From positions 4,712,001 through 4,776,000 of the forward strand of contig CAVPTO010000003.1 of NCBI GenBank assembly GCA_963708675.1: a DNA stretch of 64,000 nt. Reading direction: 5' to 3'. The stretch comes from DATAXP01 sp963708675 (GTDB taxonomy: Bacteria > Planctomycetota > Planctomycetia > Pirellulales > PNKZ01). Each line of letters starts with the position of its first letter. Position 1 is the first letter of the stretch. A program made the translations under genes and the position numbers. Below, in pieces: positions 1 through 8,497 of this stretch. Under the pieces are notes generated by a model, which was given only the letters and a program-made list of their open reading frames with translations, was not told where the DNA came from and searched no databases.

Positions 1-657
1 CAAAAGTGGGATCGCGTATGTAGATACTTCCCGCGAGGGATGATTCCTTACGTCGGCGCCCGAACGCCCGATGACCAAAAGCATCGCGGCCTCGGCATTC
101 CGTTAATTGGCCGTGGATGGCGCAGTCAGCCGTTCTCGATCAGCGCCTTCGCCGGCGCCACCGATGGCGACGCGTTCATCCGTCACCGCGTGCATCAACA
201 GCCGAGCTTCTATGGTGGCGTGAACTTCGGTTGGGACTACGACCATTACTGGGGCATCGAGAAACGCCTCGGGTTCGGGGCGTTGAACCTGACGGACGGC
301 AACTACCGATCGATCGCCGACACGGGGGCCAGCATCACCGGCGAATACCGTTTGATGTATTACCCGCTCGGCGACGCGAAGTGGCGACCATTCATCACCG
401 CCGGCGTCGGCTGGAGCGACTTCTACTATCAAGACGATGTCGGCAAGACGCATCTCGACACGGTGGGCATGATCCCGTTCGGCGGCGGCCTGAAGTATCT
501 CTACACCGAGCGGATCGCCCTTCGCATCGACCTGATCGACGAGTTCACCTTCGGCACCGGCGCTCTCTCGGACTTCCATTACGTCGCGCTCACGGCCGGC
601 GTCGAGTTCCGCTACGGCCAGCGCCTTGTCAAAATGCCGTGGCACCGCAAAGGTTAG
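1..657 (+). CDS. outer-membrane beta-barrel protein, 5' end outside window
   Basis: The reading frame is open from base 1 to the stop at 655-657, so the N-terminus, probably with a signal peptide, lies upstream of the window. The ATG at 40 is an internal Met rather than a convincing start. The visible part of about 218 residues has alternating hydrophobic and aromatic strands (FYGGVNFGWDYDHYWGIE, TGEYRLMYYPL, ITAGVGWSDFYYQDD, GGGLKYLYTERIALRIDL) and ends shortly after VALTAGVEFRYGQ. This is the pattern of small OmpA-like or porin-like barrels with about eight strands. The likely role is structural or adhesive in the outer membrane; no ligand can be inferred. The family call is by pattern only. 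A long palindromic repeat follows 125 bases downstream. Confidence 0.6.
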   Translation, partial: QKWDRVCRYFPRGMIPYVGARTPDDQKHRGLGIPLIGRGWRSQPFSISAFAGATDGDAFIRHRVHQQPSFYGGVNFGWDYDHYWGIEKRLGFGALNLTDGNYRSIADTGASITGEYRLMYYPLGDAKWRPFITAGVGWSDFYYQDDVGKTHLDTVGMIPFGGGLKYLYTERIALRIDLIDEFTFGTGALSDFHYVALTAGVEFRYGQRLVKMPWHRKG

Positions 658-782
658 CTGAGCCGACGTCTCGCATTGCCTTGCGCAACCGCCTTCCGGC
701 CCTTTCGACTCGCCGCCGTCTTATCATGGAGCGAGGCGGCTCGTTGCTCTGCCTGATCAGTAGGTCATGCAAATTCGTCTTC

Positions 783-872
783 CTGTAGGGAACGCCCTCC
801 GTGGCGTTCCGAGAGTCGCTATGGACAATCCATCGGAGGTTCTCGGAACGCCACGGAGGGCGTTCCCTACAG
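783..872. repeat. long palindromic repeat, family A copy 1
   Basis: Two perfect 32-base inverted arms (783-814 and 841-872) flank a 26-base loop. The arms start CTGTAGGGAACGCCCTCCG and the second arm is the exact reverse complement. The same arm, 29 bases perfect, recurs at 35831-35919. It encodes nothing and sits downstream of the barrel gene, where a transcript would form a very stable hairpin. It is probably a REP/MITE-like repeat. Confidence 0.85.
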
Positions 873-924
873 CCAATTGGCTCCGTCGATGCATTCGATC
901 GCAACAAGCAGTTGCATAGCGCTG

Positions 925-987
925 TTATTGATCCTCATATTCGCAGAACATTGCTGCCATCCGCCATCACCGCTTGCGGTTTCGCGC
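925..987. repeat. degenerate fragment of MITE-like family B
   Basis: TTATTGATCCTCA at 925-937 matches the terminal repeat of the family B elements (10536-10680, 18557-18645, 41811-41958). ATCACCGCTTGCGGTTTCGC from 966 matches one arm of their inner palindrome. The intervening sequence does not match and the other half is absent, so this looks like an old decayed half-copy. The rest of 873-1099 contains no convincing gene. Confidence 0.45.
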
Positions 988-1099
988 TTCCATGCCTACG
1001 TCGAGGCGAACCTTGGCAATCGCCGCGTGTCCTCCATAATGCGACGTCGGCTTGCGTAAGCTGAGCAGGCAGCTCGGATGTCAGGCGGAGTGCAACCAC

Positions 1100-2611
1100 G
1101 TGGCAGTCATCACCAACGGCGTCGCCGATCGCAATACATCAGGCGGCGATACATCAAGCAACGTCGCCTCAAGCAGCATCGGCACACCAAGCAACGTCAA
1201 CGGCCCGCAACCGCCGACGCCTTCGACCGAACTCGTGCATCACGCCCCTGCCGGCAGCTGGCGCGAGCTGTGGCGCGTCGCGGCGCCGCTAATGATCAGC
1301 TCCGGGTCGCTGTCGTTGATGTACGTCATCGACCGCATCTTTCTGACGTGGTACACGACCGACGCCATGGCGGCCGCGTTGCCGGCAACCATGCTGCACT
1401 GGACGATTATGAGCATTCCCTACGGCGTGGCGACGTACGTCAACACGTTCGTTGCACAATATCACGGCGCGGGACGTTTCGACCGCGTCGGGGCCGCCGT
1501 GTGGCAAGGCATGTACTTTGCGCTGGGCGCGGGATTGCTGCTCGCATTGCTCGCGCCGTTGTCCGAGTCGATTTTCGCGTCGATCGGCCACGATCCCGTC
1601 GTGCAGCAACTCGAATCGTCATACTTTTGGGTTCTGTGCGTGGGCAGCGCTCCGGTGCTGATGGGCGCTGCGCTCAGTTGCTACTTCAGCGGACGCGGCA
1701 AGACGCTAACGATCATGTGGGCCAACGTCGGCGCTGCGGTCGTGAACATCGTTCTCGACTACATGATGATTTTCGGCGTGTGGCCTTTCGGCGCTTGGGG
1801 CATCGCCGGCGCCGCGATCGCCACGGTCACCGCGCAGGGGGCGATGGTGGTCTTTTACTTGTGGATGATCTACCGATCGCCCGAGGCGCGCGAGTATGGC
1901 ATCGCGACCCACTGGCGATTCGACCCGACATTGTTCCGCCGGCTGCTATGGTTCGGCCTGCCCAATGGATTGCAGGTGTGTGTGGACGTGGTTTGTTTTT
2001 CGTTGTTCGTGCTGTTGATCGGCACGCTCGGCAAGACGGAGCTGGCCGCGACGAATCTGGCATTCAACCTGAATGCGCTGTCGTTCGTGCCGCTGATGGG
2101 CCTCGGCACCGCAGTGATGACGATCACCGGTCAACGCATCGGCGAAGGTCGCCCAGGGCTTGCTGTGAAGACGGTGTGGACCGCGCTCAAGTGGGCGTTG
2201 GGATACGAAAGCATTTTTTGCATCATCTATTGGTTCGCGCCGGACTTGATTCTGTTGCCCTACACCGTGCGGACCGATCCTGCCGAGTTCGCGGCGTTGC
2301 GTGCGATCACGATTACGCTGCTGCGGTTCGCTGCCGTCTATGCGTGCTTCGACGGAATGGTGATCGTCTTCAGCGCCGCGGTGCGTGGCGCCGGCGACAC
2401 GCGCTTTGCCGTGCTGCTGTCGGGCATCGGCGGGTTGCTGATCATGGTGCTGCCTACCTACCTGCTGCAACGCATGGGCTGGGGCGGCATCTACGAGTCA
2501 TGGGCTCTCGCGACCACGTTCGTCGTCGTGATGGGCATCGCCTTCCTCTGGCGCTTCCAGCAAGGCAAGTGGCAGACGATGCGCGTGATCGAATCCAGCG
2601 TCATCGATTGA
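1100..2611 (+). CDS. MATE-family multidrug/cation efflux transporter
   Basis: This is an integral inner-membrane antiporter of about 503 residues that would export cationic drugs or metabolites in exchange for Na+ or H+. After a low-complexity Ser/Thr/Gly/Asn N-terminal tail, the MATE fold starts near SWRELWRVAAPLMISSGSLS and shows about twelve hydrophobic helices in two similar halves, typical length for the family. The second half begins near FRRLLWFGLPNGLQ, and the MATE-type repeat segment AVRGAGDTRFAV is visible. I chose GTG 1100 because GGCGGAG lies nine bases upstream; the frame also permits TTG 1052. The substrate cannot be read from sequence. The gene stands alone between repeat regions. 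Confidence 0.85.
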   Translation: MAVITNGVADRNTSGGDTSSNVASSSIGTPSNVNGPQPPTPSTELVHHAPAGSWRELWRVAAPLMISSGSLSLMYVIDRIFLTWYTTDAMAAALPATMLHWTIMSIPYGVATYVNTFVAQYHGAGRFDRVGAAVWQGMYFALGAGLLLALLAPLSESIFASIGHDPVVQQLESSYFWVLCVGSAPVLMGAALSCYFSGRGKTLTIMWANVGAAVVNIVLDYMMIFGVWPFGAWGIAGAAIATVTAQGAMVVFYLWMIYRSPEAREYGIATHWRFDPTLFRRLLWFGLPNGLQVCVDVVCFSLFVLLIGTLGKTELAATNLAFNLNALSFVPLMGLGTAVMTITGQRIGEGRPGLAVKTVWTALKWALGYESIFCIIYWFAPDLILLPYTVRTDPAEFAALRAITITLLRFAAVYACFDGMVIVFSAAVRGAGDTRFAVLLSGIGGLLIMVLPTYLLQRMGWGGIYESWALATTFVVVMGIAFLWRFQQGKWQTMRVIESSVID

Positions 2612-2625
2612 GAACACGCTACCGT

Positions 2626-2820
2626 TCTTGTTTAGCCGGCGGGCTTGCCCGCCGCGTAGCGGCACGAAACGGCTCGCAAGCGATCCGGCTGTCCGAACCC
2701 TGCTCCCTCCGGAGAAGGTGGTCCGCCGAAGGCGGTTTGGATGAGGGCCGGCCGAACTGCGAACAGGGTGAATCGCAACGCAGCCCGCCCTCATCCGGTG
2801 GCTGAGCCGCCACTCTGCCA
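2626..2820. repeat. composite REP-like repeats (families C and D)
   Basis: Bases 2626-2691 (TTGTTTAGCCGGCGGGCTTG through GCAAGCGATCCGGCTG) match the element at 4795-4863. Bases 2697-2820 contain CTCCGGAGAAGGTGG, a small internal hairpin TCCGCCGAAGGCGG, GGATGAGGGC and, later, GCCCTCATCC. This is the same architecture as 44839-44964. The two families abut and together fill the gap after the MATE gene. No coding potential is evident. Confidence 0.7.
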
Positions 2821-2932
2821 AAGCGAGAGGAGTTAGAATGCCCCCGTTTCATCCCATTTTTTCCTAATATGAATTGCCCCACTCGCTGCGTCGTAGGGGG
2901 TGGCGCTTTTCGTTTCATCCGGAGAGCACAAC

Positions 2933-3514
2933 ATGCTCATTGCGGAAGCTACCCCGTGGTTTACGCCGACCTTCATTGTCGCCACGCTCGGCTTGATTGT
3001 GTCTGCGGTCGCCTTGGTCGTTAATCAGCAATTCACGATCTGGAAGGATCGGCAGCAGGAGTTGATAAAATTGTTCCTGCGAATCCTCGCAGACGCACGG
3101 GAGTTTTACCTTGCGAACGGCGACTTCGCGTCCGCTAAATTGCAGTTAGAGAGGGCGAAGCAAAAGCGGAGGTCTATTGGCATTGGAAGAAAACCATACG
3201 GTACGACTGTTGAACGGCTGGAAGCTGACGAAGAGCGAGCATCTGATGAGAAGGATGATGTGGGCCGAAGGATCGCGAACTCGATGCTGAGCCTGCAGTC
3301 CGATCAATACGCTCTGGATTTACTGCTCGACGTTCAAGCAAAACCGTTGGTATCAGTGATTCAAGCGTTCATGGAAACGGCAAATCGCAATCGAAAGCAA
3401 CAATTGAATAAACCGGAAGATGAAGCCCAATTGGATGAATTAGCCGAACGTATTCGCCAAGAAATAAACGATCTTTGGAAGCGATACGGCAGGTGGACCC
3501 TTCAGGTCGAATGA
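2933..3514 (+). CDS. hypothetical membrane-anchored coiled-coil protein
   Basis: About 193 residues, not assigned to a family. One N-terminal transmembrane helix (PTFIVATLGLIVSAVALVV) is followed by a long charged, mostly helical soluble region rich in Glu, Lys, Arg and Gln (ERAKQKRR, RLEADEERASDEKDD, LDELAERIRQEINDLWKRY), so a single-pass anchored coiled-coil protein is likely. ATG 2933 has GGAG eight bases upstream; the frame opens earlier at GTG 2900 without a better ribosome site. Base composition is more AT-rich than most of the window, as is the neighbouring minus-strand nuclease-like gene, which suggests an accessory pair region. The next 293 bases to 3807 contain nothing recognisable. 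Confidence 0.6.
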   Translation: MLIAEATPWFTPTFIVATLGLIVSAVALVVNQQFTIWKDRQQELIKLFLRILADAREFYLANGDFASAKLQLERAKQKRRSIGIGRKPYGTTVERLEADEERASDEKDDVGRRIANSMLSLQSDQYALDLLLDVQAKPLVSVIQAFMETANRNRKQQLNKPEDEAQLDELAERIRQEINDLWKRYGRWTLQVE

Positions 3515-3807
3515 GGGTCGCACTATATCTTGCCGGTGAGTCGTATGACATTGTGGGCGAGAAAATGGGACGCGATTCGAAACAAATCGAGCTGCGTCAT
3601 CTTTGTCTGCCCCGAAGAATGGCTGGGAGTCATCCGGGGCCGCCCATGACGGCGATCGTGCCGCTCCGAAAACACTTGCTTGACTCTGCTTGACGCGATC
3701 AAAACAAAGTCTCTTAAACTTTAACGGCGCGGCGAGGAACGTTTGAAGTAGCACAAAGTAACGACGCGCCGCGGGCCCGTCCACAACAACGGCTGGTTAT
3801 GTCACCG

Positions 3808-4323
3808 TCACCGGTCTGCGGCCTTGCTAACAGAAGACGTAATGTCGATTGCACCAGCAAGTGCGCACGCCTGCGGATAACTGATGCGATTGTATTGATG
3901 ATTGCGAGCTAGTTCCCATACAGAGGCATATGGAACTACTACGGCACCTTTGACGGAAAAATCCGGCTGGAAAATAACTACAGCAAGATGGTCGAAACCA
4001 GATTCCTTGGCTACGGAAATCTCGACACGCTCTTCGATGCGACCATCGGGTGGCAATTGGCGGCACTTGACCTCTATTCGCCCGAACTGCGATGACACGA
4101 CATCGTGGCCCTTTGTTACACGGCTGGCAACGCGCTCGCCGTTAACCGCTTGGGCGATTAAAACCTCGGCATAGTCCGCCGCATCGCGGATTCCGTGTTC
4201 GCGAAGGTTTTCGCGCAACACGCTAAGTTGGTGCATGAGCAAGCGGCGTGACATGCTGGTCATTGTATCCGAACTTGCGGACGAAGCGTGAGGGCGTTCG
4301 GTGCGGCTGGGACCACGTTTCAA
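3808..4323 (-). CDS. orphan DUF6998-like protein with PD-(D/E)xK nuclease-type motif
   Basis: 171 residues. The core reads like the DUF6998 restriction-endonuclease-like fold: a helix with DYAEVLIAQAVNG (Glu53), then TKGHDVVSSQFGRIEVKCR giving Asp74, Glu84 and Lys86. That is the D-x9-E-x-K spacing of PD-(D/E)xK enzymes. A hydrophobic strand with FDHLAVVIFQPDF and a VVPYASVWEL segment follow, as in the family. No methyltransferase, helicase or specificity subunit is adjacent, so it is an orphan; a nucleic-acid role is inferred. Met21, Met24 and Met30 are alternative starts, and the conserved part begins after Met30. A large palindromic element lies upstream of it. Confidence 0.6.
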   Translation of the reverse strand: MKRGPSRTERPHASSASSDTMTSMSRRLLMHQLSVLRENLREHGIRDAADYAEVLIAQAVNGERVASRVTKGHDVVSSQFGRIEVKCRQLPPDGRIEERVEISVAKESGFDHLAVVIFQPDFSVKGAVVVPYASVWELARNHQYNRISYPQACALAGAIDITSSVSKAADR

Positions 4324-4388
4324 ACCAGGGCATAACGTGCATCAAACGGAGGTGGCAGTGCGATCCGTTCCGCAAACGATTGGTTCGC

Positions 4389-4604
4389 CTCGCGCTCGGC
4401 GCGGGTCTCTGACCCCGCCGAGTTGTGACCGAAGGTCTCCCGAAACACGGTCACAAAATGATTTGTAAAGACCCTCGCAAAACGCGCGGTCTGATGCGCT
4501 CCGTGGCGCTAAGGTCATGATGAGTCATGCGACGCGGTTAGCGAGGGCAGGAGGAGACCTGCGGTCAGGCAGAGCGGCGGGGTCGGAGACCCGCGCCGAG
4601 CGCG
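4389..4604. repeat. large nested palindromic element, family E copy 1
   Basis: The outer arms start CGCGCTCGGCGCGGGTCTC near 4390 and end GGAGACCCGCGCCGAGCGCG near 4604. Nested inside are TGACCG..GGTCTCC paired with GGAGACC..CGGTCA, and CTCGC..CGCG paired with CGCG..GCGAG. The result is a structure of about 215 bases that can fold on itself. The outer arm recurs as a compact hairpin at 47736-47810. No open reading frame in it is credible. Confidence 0.7.
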
Positions 4605-5312
4605 TAGCCACGGTCAATGCCAGAAAGCATCCGGGTTATTGCGCATGACCCCCTAGTCCATAGGCCGCGCAATAACTCGGCGTCCTTTTGGCGGTGGATG
4701 ATCGACGATTTGTATGAGACGCACAGGCGTCACACGGGCCAACGCATCGGAAGCGTCGTCGAGCAGCAGCTTCATCGACTAAGACGCAGTTGGTCTTGTT
4801 TAGCCCGCGGGCTTGCCCGCCGCGTCGCGGCAGGGCGCGGCTTGCAAGCGAGCCGGCTAAACGTCCGATTGAAAGCGCGAACGTCGTCGCGGGCGCGATG
4901 TGCGCAAAAAAAATGCCCCCGGAAAGAACGCGTCCCAGGGGGGCAGAGGACGCAGTCCGTTTCCGGGAGCGATTGGACGAAGCGTGCTGAACGACTTCCC
5001 TGCCGCAAAGCACGGAGCTTCGCGGTCCGCAGAGCCACGTTGCCGTTGCTCCGATGCAGACCAACCACGTGGTCGTGTCGCTCACGATCAAGTTCAGTGG
5101 CCGACTGGCTTGCTCATGAGGCGGGGAGAATATGGATTCCGACCGACACGGTCAAGGGCATTTTCAATGTCACTTTTCAACACCGGAAAAACCTCGTGAT
5201 GAAACATTCGCCATCGGCCGCGCGAGGCCGTATTCTAAGGCCCAATCGCGTGCAAGCGTCCCATCGATCGGGCGACGATTGAGGACGGCACGTTGGCGAA
5301 GTGGGCAGCATC
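4605..5312. other. gene-poor repeat-bearing intergenic stretch
   Basis: About 700 bases without a credible gene. A 221-codon open frame crosses it but has no recognisable domain and runs straight through a repeat. The one clear structure is family C copy 2 at 4795-4863, in which the ends GTTTAGCC and GGCTAAAC pair, as do GGCTTGC and GCAAGC. A short A-run near 4909-4913 is the only other notable feature. Confidence 0.5.
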
Positions 5313-5657
5313 ATGGGCGAGCAGATCGAGAATCTTTTTGCAGAGATCGACACCGCAGAACCGGACGAAGTCTTCGAGACCTTGCTATCGCGACCTGGGT
5401 TCAGGCTGGAGCGCATTATCTCGCATGGTCACGCGACGCCCGAGGGCGAGTGGTACAACCAGCCGCAGGATGAATGGGTCGCGCTGCTAGCGGGCTCGGC
5501 GGGGTTGCTCATTCGTGGCGAAGTGCAGCCACGCACGATGAAGCCCGGCGACTACGTCTACCTGCCGGCGCATTGCGAGCACCGTATCGAATGGACCGCG
5601 AGCGGCGAGCACACCGTTTGGCTGGCGTTGCACTTCTTCGTCGGTCATGAATCGTGA
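5313..5657 (+). CDS. small cupin-domain protein
   Basis: About 114 residues forming one cupin barrel. The two conserved cupin motifs are visible: HGHATPEGEWYNQPQDEWVA with GSAGLLIRGE, then MKPGDYVYLPAHCEHRIEWT. Small stand-alone cupins of this type usually bind a metal through the His and Glu residues and act as isomerases, dioxygenases or sensors; the function here is unknown. ATG 5313 is preferred; GTG 5301 is in frame four codons earlier. The gene is monocistronic, with the terminator of the convergent DUF1573 gene just downstream. Confidence 0.75.
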   Translation: MGEQIENLFAEIDTAEPDEVFETLLSRPGFRLERIISHGHATPEGEWYNQPQDEWVALLAGSAGLLIRGEVQPRTMKPGDYVYLPAHCEHRIEWTASGEHTVWLALHFFVGHES

Positions 5658-5696
5658 TGCGACGCGTGTTATCGCAACGAACCAATCACCGCGCAT

Positions 5697-5728
5697 AAAA
5701 AAACCGGGCCCCATGTGGGACCCGGTTG
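5697..5728 (-). terminator. rho-independent terminator of the DUF1573 gene
   Basis: On the minus strand, AACCGGGTCCCACATGGGGC pairs back on itself and is followed by a run of seven T residues. It lies 23 bases beyond the stop codon of the minus-strand DUF1573 gene. Confidence 0.85.
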
Positions 5729-5750
5729 TGTGAGCGGAACCGACGATCGA

Positions 5751-6746
5751 CTAGCGAGTCGCCAACGTCGAGACGTCGGCGTAAACGGGAACCACGGTCG
5801 ATGCGGAGTTGCCGAGGTCGGTCTCGATGCGAATGTTGCCGGCCAGCTTGCCGGCGTGAGTGGGTGTGAACGTCAGCGAGATGACGTGCCAGTTCTTGGC
5901 TTCGTCGCTTGTCTTGAGTTCGAATGACGGGTCATCGCACTCGACGTTCACCACGCGGAATGGCTTCTTGGCCTGGATCACAAACTGACGCGTGACGGGT
6001 TGCGTCATCGGCACGGCCCCGAGCACCAGCGTCGCCGGGCTGACGGTCAGCTCGGGCAACACGCGGCCTTCAATCTGCACCGGAACTTCCGGAGTTGAGC
6101 GGTCGTTGGTGAGCACCATCAATTGGTCTTGCACGTAACCGGCAGGAGCATCGTCCTTCAATCGCACCTTCACTTGGAACGACCGACGGCTGTCGGGCAT
6201 TGGCTGCAGCACTTTCGCTTCGAGGTACGGGCTGTCGGTCCGCACGCCTGTGACTTGCCAGTTGGCGGAACCCGAACCGGAGTAGTCGATCGTGACGATC
6301 TGCTCGGCCGGCGCACCTTGCGACACACTGCCGAAGTTGACCGCCCCCGGTCGAACGACCACGTCGCTGCGAATGTTGCCATCGACGCGAAGTTGCACTT
6401 CGGCCTGCATTGGCTTGTCGATCACCACCGTCAACGTCGCGCCGCGCTTGCCGACGAATTTGTCGGTGTTGAAGTGAGCGATCACCTCGCCGGTGTCGAG
6501 CGACTTGACCGTCTTGTTGTTGACGATCGGCGTCGTGCATCCGCAGCTGGTGCGAACGCTGGCGATATGCACGTCATCGGCGTAAAGGTTTTTGAACGTG
6601 AAGCGGTACTCGGTCGTCGCGTTCTTGGCGACCGTGCCAAACTCGTGCGTGGTCACTTCGAACATCTTCTTCGCCCAGTCCTGCGCGGTAGCAGGAGCGA
6701 CGATGCCGAAGACCAACGCGGCGGTAATCGCTGCGATTCGGTTCAT
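5751..6746 (-). CDS. secreted DUF1573 (ASH-like Ig fold) protein
   Basis: 331 residues. A clear signal peptide (MNRIAAITAALVFGIVAPATAQ) is followed by a DUF1573 module: FEVTTHEFGTVAKN, then YRFTFKN, SVRTSCGCTTP and FNTDKFVGKRGATLTVV. The Cys-Gly-Cys of SCGC is the family signature. Two further Ig-like repeats follow (VNFGSVSQG and LVLGAVPMT regions). Such proteins are common in Planctomycetota and Bacteroidota and are probably cell-surface or periplasmic binding modules. ATG 6746 is set by the signal peptide and by AAGGGTGG about five bases upstream; the open frame extends further but without signal. It has its own terminator at 5697-5728. Confidence 0.85.
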   Translation of the reverse strand: MNRIAAITAALVFGIVAPATAQDWAKKMFEVTTHEFGTVAKNATTEYRFTFKNLYADDVHIASVRTSCGCTTPIVNNKTVKSLDTGEVIAHFNTDKFVGKRGATLTVVIDKPMQAEVQLRVDGNIRSDVVVRPGAVNFGSVSQGAPAEQIVTIDYSGSGSANWQVTGVRTDSPYLEAKVLQPMPDSRRSFQVKVRLKDDAPAGYVQDQLMVLTNDRSTPEVPVQIEGRVLPELTVSPATLVLGAVPMTQPVTRQFVIQAKKPFRVVNVECDDPSFELKTSDEAKNWHVISLTFTPTHAGKLAGNIRIETDLGNSASTVVPVYADVSTLATR

Positions 6747-7060
6747 AAAACCACCCTTCGATGACGGTTCCGTTGTGGGACGGGGTATCGCCAAAGCACT
6801 TTCCGCACCCGCTGGTAGTATCGCTCGTTCTTTGAAGACGTCAAAGCAGCGATACGCGAATTTGGGAGTGACAGCCGCCTTCAACAAGGTCCGTTACGGC
6901 CAAGACTTACACAAACGGCCTGTTTACCGCTCGTGAAATCGTTCACGAGCGGCAGCCCAGCGATCAGCGTGTGCTAAATTAGGCCACCCTGTGTCGACCG
7001 GGGTTGTGCGACGACCGTTTCGAGAGCTGTGCCGGCCCGGCTCCGACGGGTGGCGCGATA
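6747..7060. other. intergenic, no gene seen
   Basis: This 314-base stretch is the 5' leader and promoter region of the minus-strand DUF1573 gene and the 3' flank of osmC. Apart from the ribosome site at 6752-6757 I see no terminator, repeat or gene. Confidence 0.5.
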
Positions 7061-7489
7061 TTAGGTTTCTAGCGTCGCCTTGAGCGTGATCTCAGCGCCG
7101 GCGAAGAGTTTCGAGACGGGGCAGTTCTTTTTGGCCATCTCGGCGAACTCCTGGAACTTTTTGGCGTCGAGGCCGGGCACCTTGCCTTCGGTCACGAGGT
7201 CGACCTTGCTGATGGCGAACCCACCGTCCTTTGCGTCGAGATGCACCGTCGCGGCGGTGTGAATCTTCTCGGGAATATGGCCGGCGCCGCTCAGCGTCGC
7301 GCTAAAGGCCATCGAGTAGCAGCCGGCGTGCGCGGCGGCCAACAATTCTTCTGGGTTGGTCCCCTTCCCTGTTTCGAAACGCGACAAGAACGTGAACGGA
7401 CCTTTGTACACGCCTTTACCGACGATCATTTCGCCGTGGCCGCTCTTGAGGTCTTTTTCCCAGGTCGCTTCTGAAGTTCGTGTGGGCAT
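7061..7489 (-). CDS. osmC: OsmC peroxiredoxin
   Basis: 142 residues, close to the usual OsmC length. It reduces organic hydroperoxides in the cytoplasm by a thiol mechanism. The two catalytic cysteines are present in AAAHAGCYSMAFS and MAKKNCPVSKLF, and the segment RFETGKGTNPEELLAAAHA is diagnostic of the OsmC rather than the Ohr branch. The ATG at 7489 has AGGAG eight bases upstream; a GTG nine bases further up is also in frame. It lies 40 bases downstream of the kinase/sensor gene on the same strand, so it may be co-transcribed with that receptor. Confidence 0.93.
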   Translation of the reverse strand: MPTRTSEATWEKDLKSGHGEMIVGKGVYKGPFTFLSRFETGKGTNPEELLAAAHAGCYSMAFSATLSGAGHIPEKIHTAATVHLDAKDGGFAISKVDLVTEGKVPGLDAKKFQEFAEMAKKNCPVSKLFAGAEITLKATLET

Positions 7490-7529
7490 GGATGTCACTC
7501 CTTATTTGAATGTCGAGATGCGAATGATC

Positions 7530-8497
7530 TTAGGTTGATGAACTCATGTCGGTGGTCGAGGTGTGGCCTGCGGATCGTTCGGACGCGTCGCCCAATGGCA
7601 AAGCATGCGCCAAGCGGCGCTTCGCCCGACGCAACTGCGGCGACTCGTTGAGCACGAAACCCACGAAGGCCCATAACGCCGTCAGCAACACCACCACGAC
7701 TGCCAGCGCCGTCAGCCCCGTTCGGAACAAACGCGCCGCCAGCTTGCGCCGGTATTCACTGCTGTGTCGTATCGCTCTTGCACGATGACGACCAGGCCGG
7801 TGTCGCGCAAGGCTTCGGGACGACTGGTCAAGATAACCGGCTCGATGCCCGCCAACCATCGCCCCTCGAACTCACGCCCGACGGGATCGTGGTAGTCGCT
7901 ATCCGACGCCAACGCATTGATGCGCGCTTCGATCGCCTCGCTGTCGGGCTTGAGCTGCAGCTCACGAATTTCTTGCATTCGCTCGACCATCGCGGGCGTG
8001 ACATACATCTGCGGAATGCTGCCGTCCGTCTCAAACGTCTTGGCGAGGTGCGGATGTTCGAGAATCGCTCCGCGGCGCGGCGGCTCGCTGCTGTCGAGCA
8101 TGTCGTCGACAAGCACCGCGACTTGCACCGATCCTAGCGAAGCGTCGGCATGCAACTCGGCAAAGTGCCCGAGCGGCACCGAAGCAGCCATCACGCCAAT
8201 CACGCGACGATCGCCGTCGTCGCCGCTCCAAATCGGCACCGAGAAAGCCATTCGACGCTGCCCTTCGTGTTCGCTGACGTAAATGTCCGAACGATGCGGG
8301 ACGGTGGTGGGCTTGAGGCCTGGCGTGCCTTTGGGCAAGTCGTGTCCTTGGCCATGAAAATAATCGCGATACGAGAAGTTCTGATCACGGATCATTTCGT
8401 CGAGAGGACTGCGCCAGTTGAGTCCCTTTTTCGTCAAGGATGAACCAGCTCGCGCCGTTGATTTCGGGATGCGACGCGTGCAGGAACTCGATGGCAT
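7530..8497 (-). CDS. C-terminal sensor part of the membrane Ser/Thr kinase, frameshifted
   Basis: This is the continuation of the kinase gene at 8385-9719 after a one-base frameshift near 8401-8412; a second, compensating shift lies near 7756-7765. Read through both, it gives the rest of a periplasmic Cache-like sensor (RDYFHGQGHDLP, SDIYVSEHEGQRRMAFSVPI, DRRVIGVMAASVPL), then VVIVQERYDTA. A second transmembrane helix (LTALAVVVVLLTALWAFVGF) and a short cytoplasmic tail follow, ending at 7530. The middle frame is one base off; the first and last frames agree. Conservation of both sides argues that the gene is functional and that the shifts are sequence errors, though recent inactivation cannot be excluded. 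Confidence 0.7.

Noticed and set aside
1078..2805. Long plus-strand open frame across the MATE gene
   Set aside because: It is Arg/His-rich, has no domain, and is a shadow of the true MATE frame in GC-rich DNA.
4617..5282. 221-codon open frame in the repeat region
   Set aside because: It runs through family C repeat DNA, has a basic, low-quality translation and no ribosome site; a pseudo-frame.
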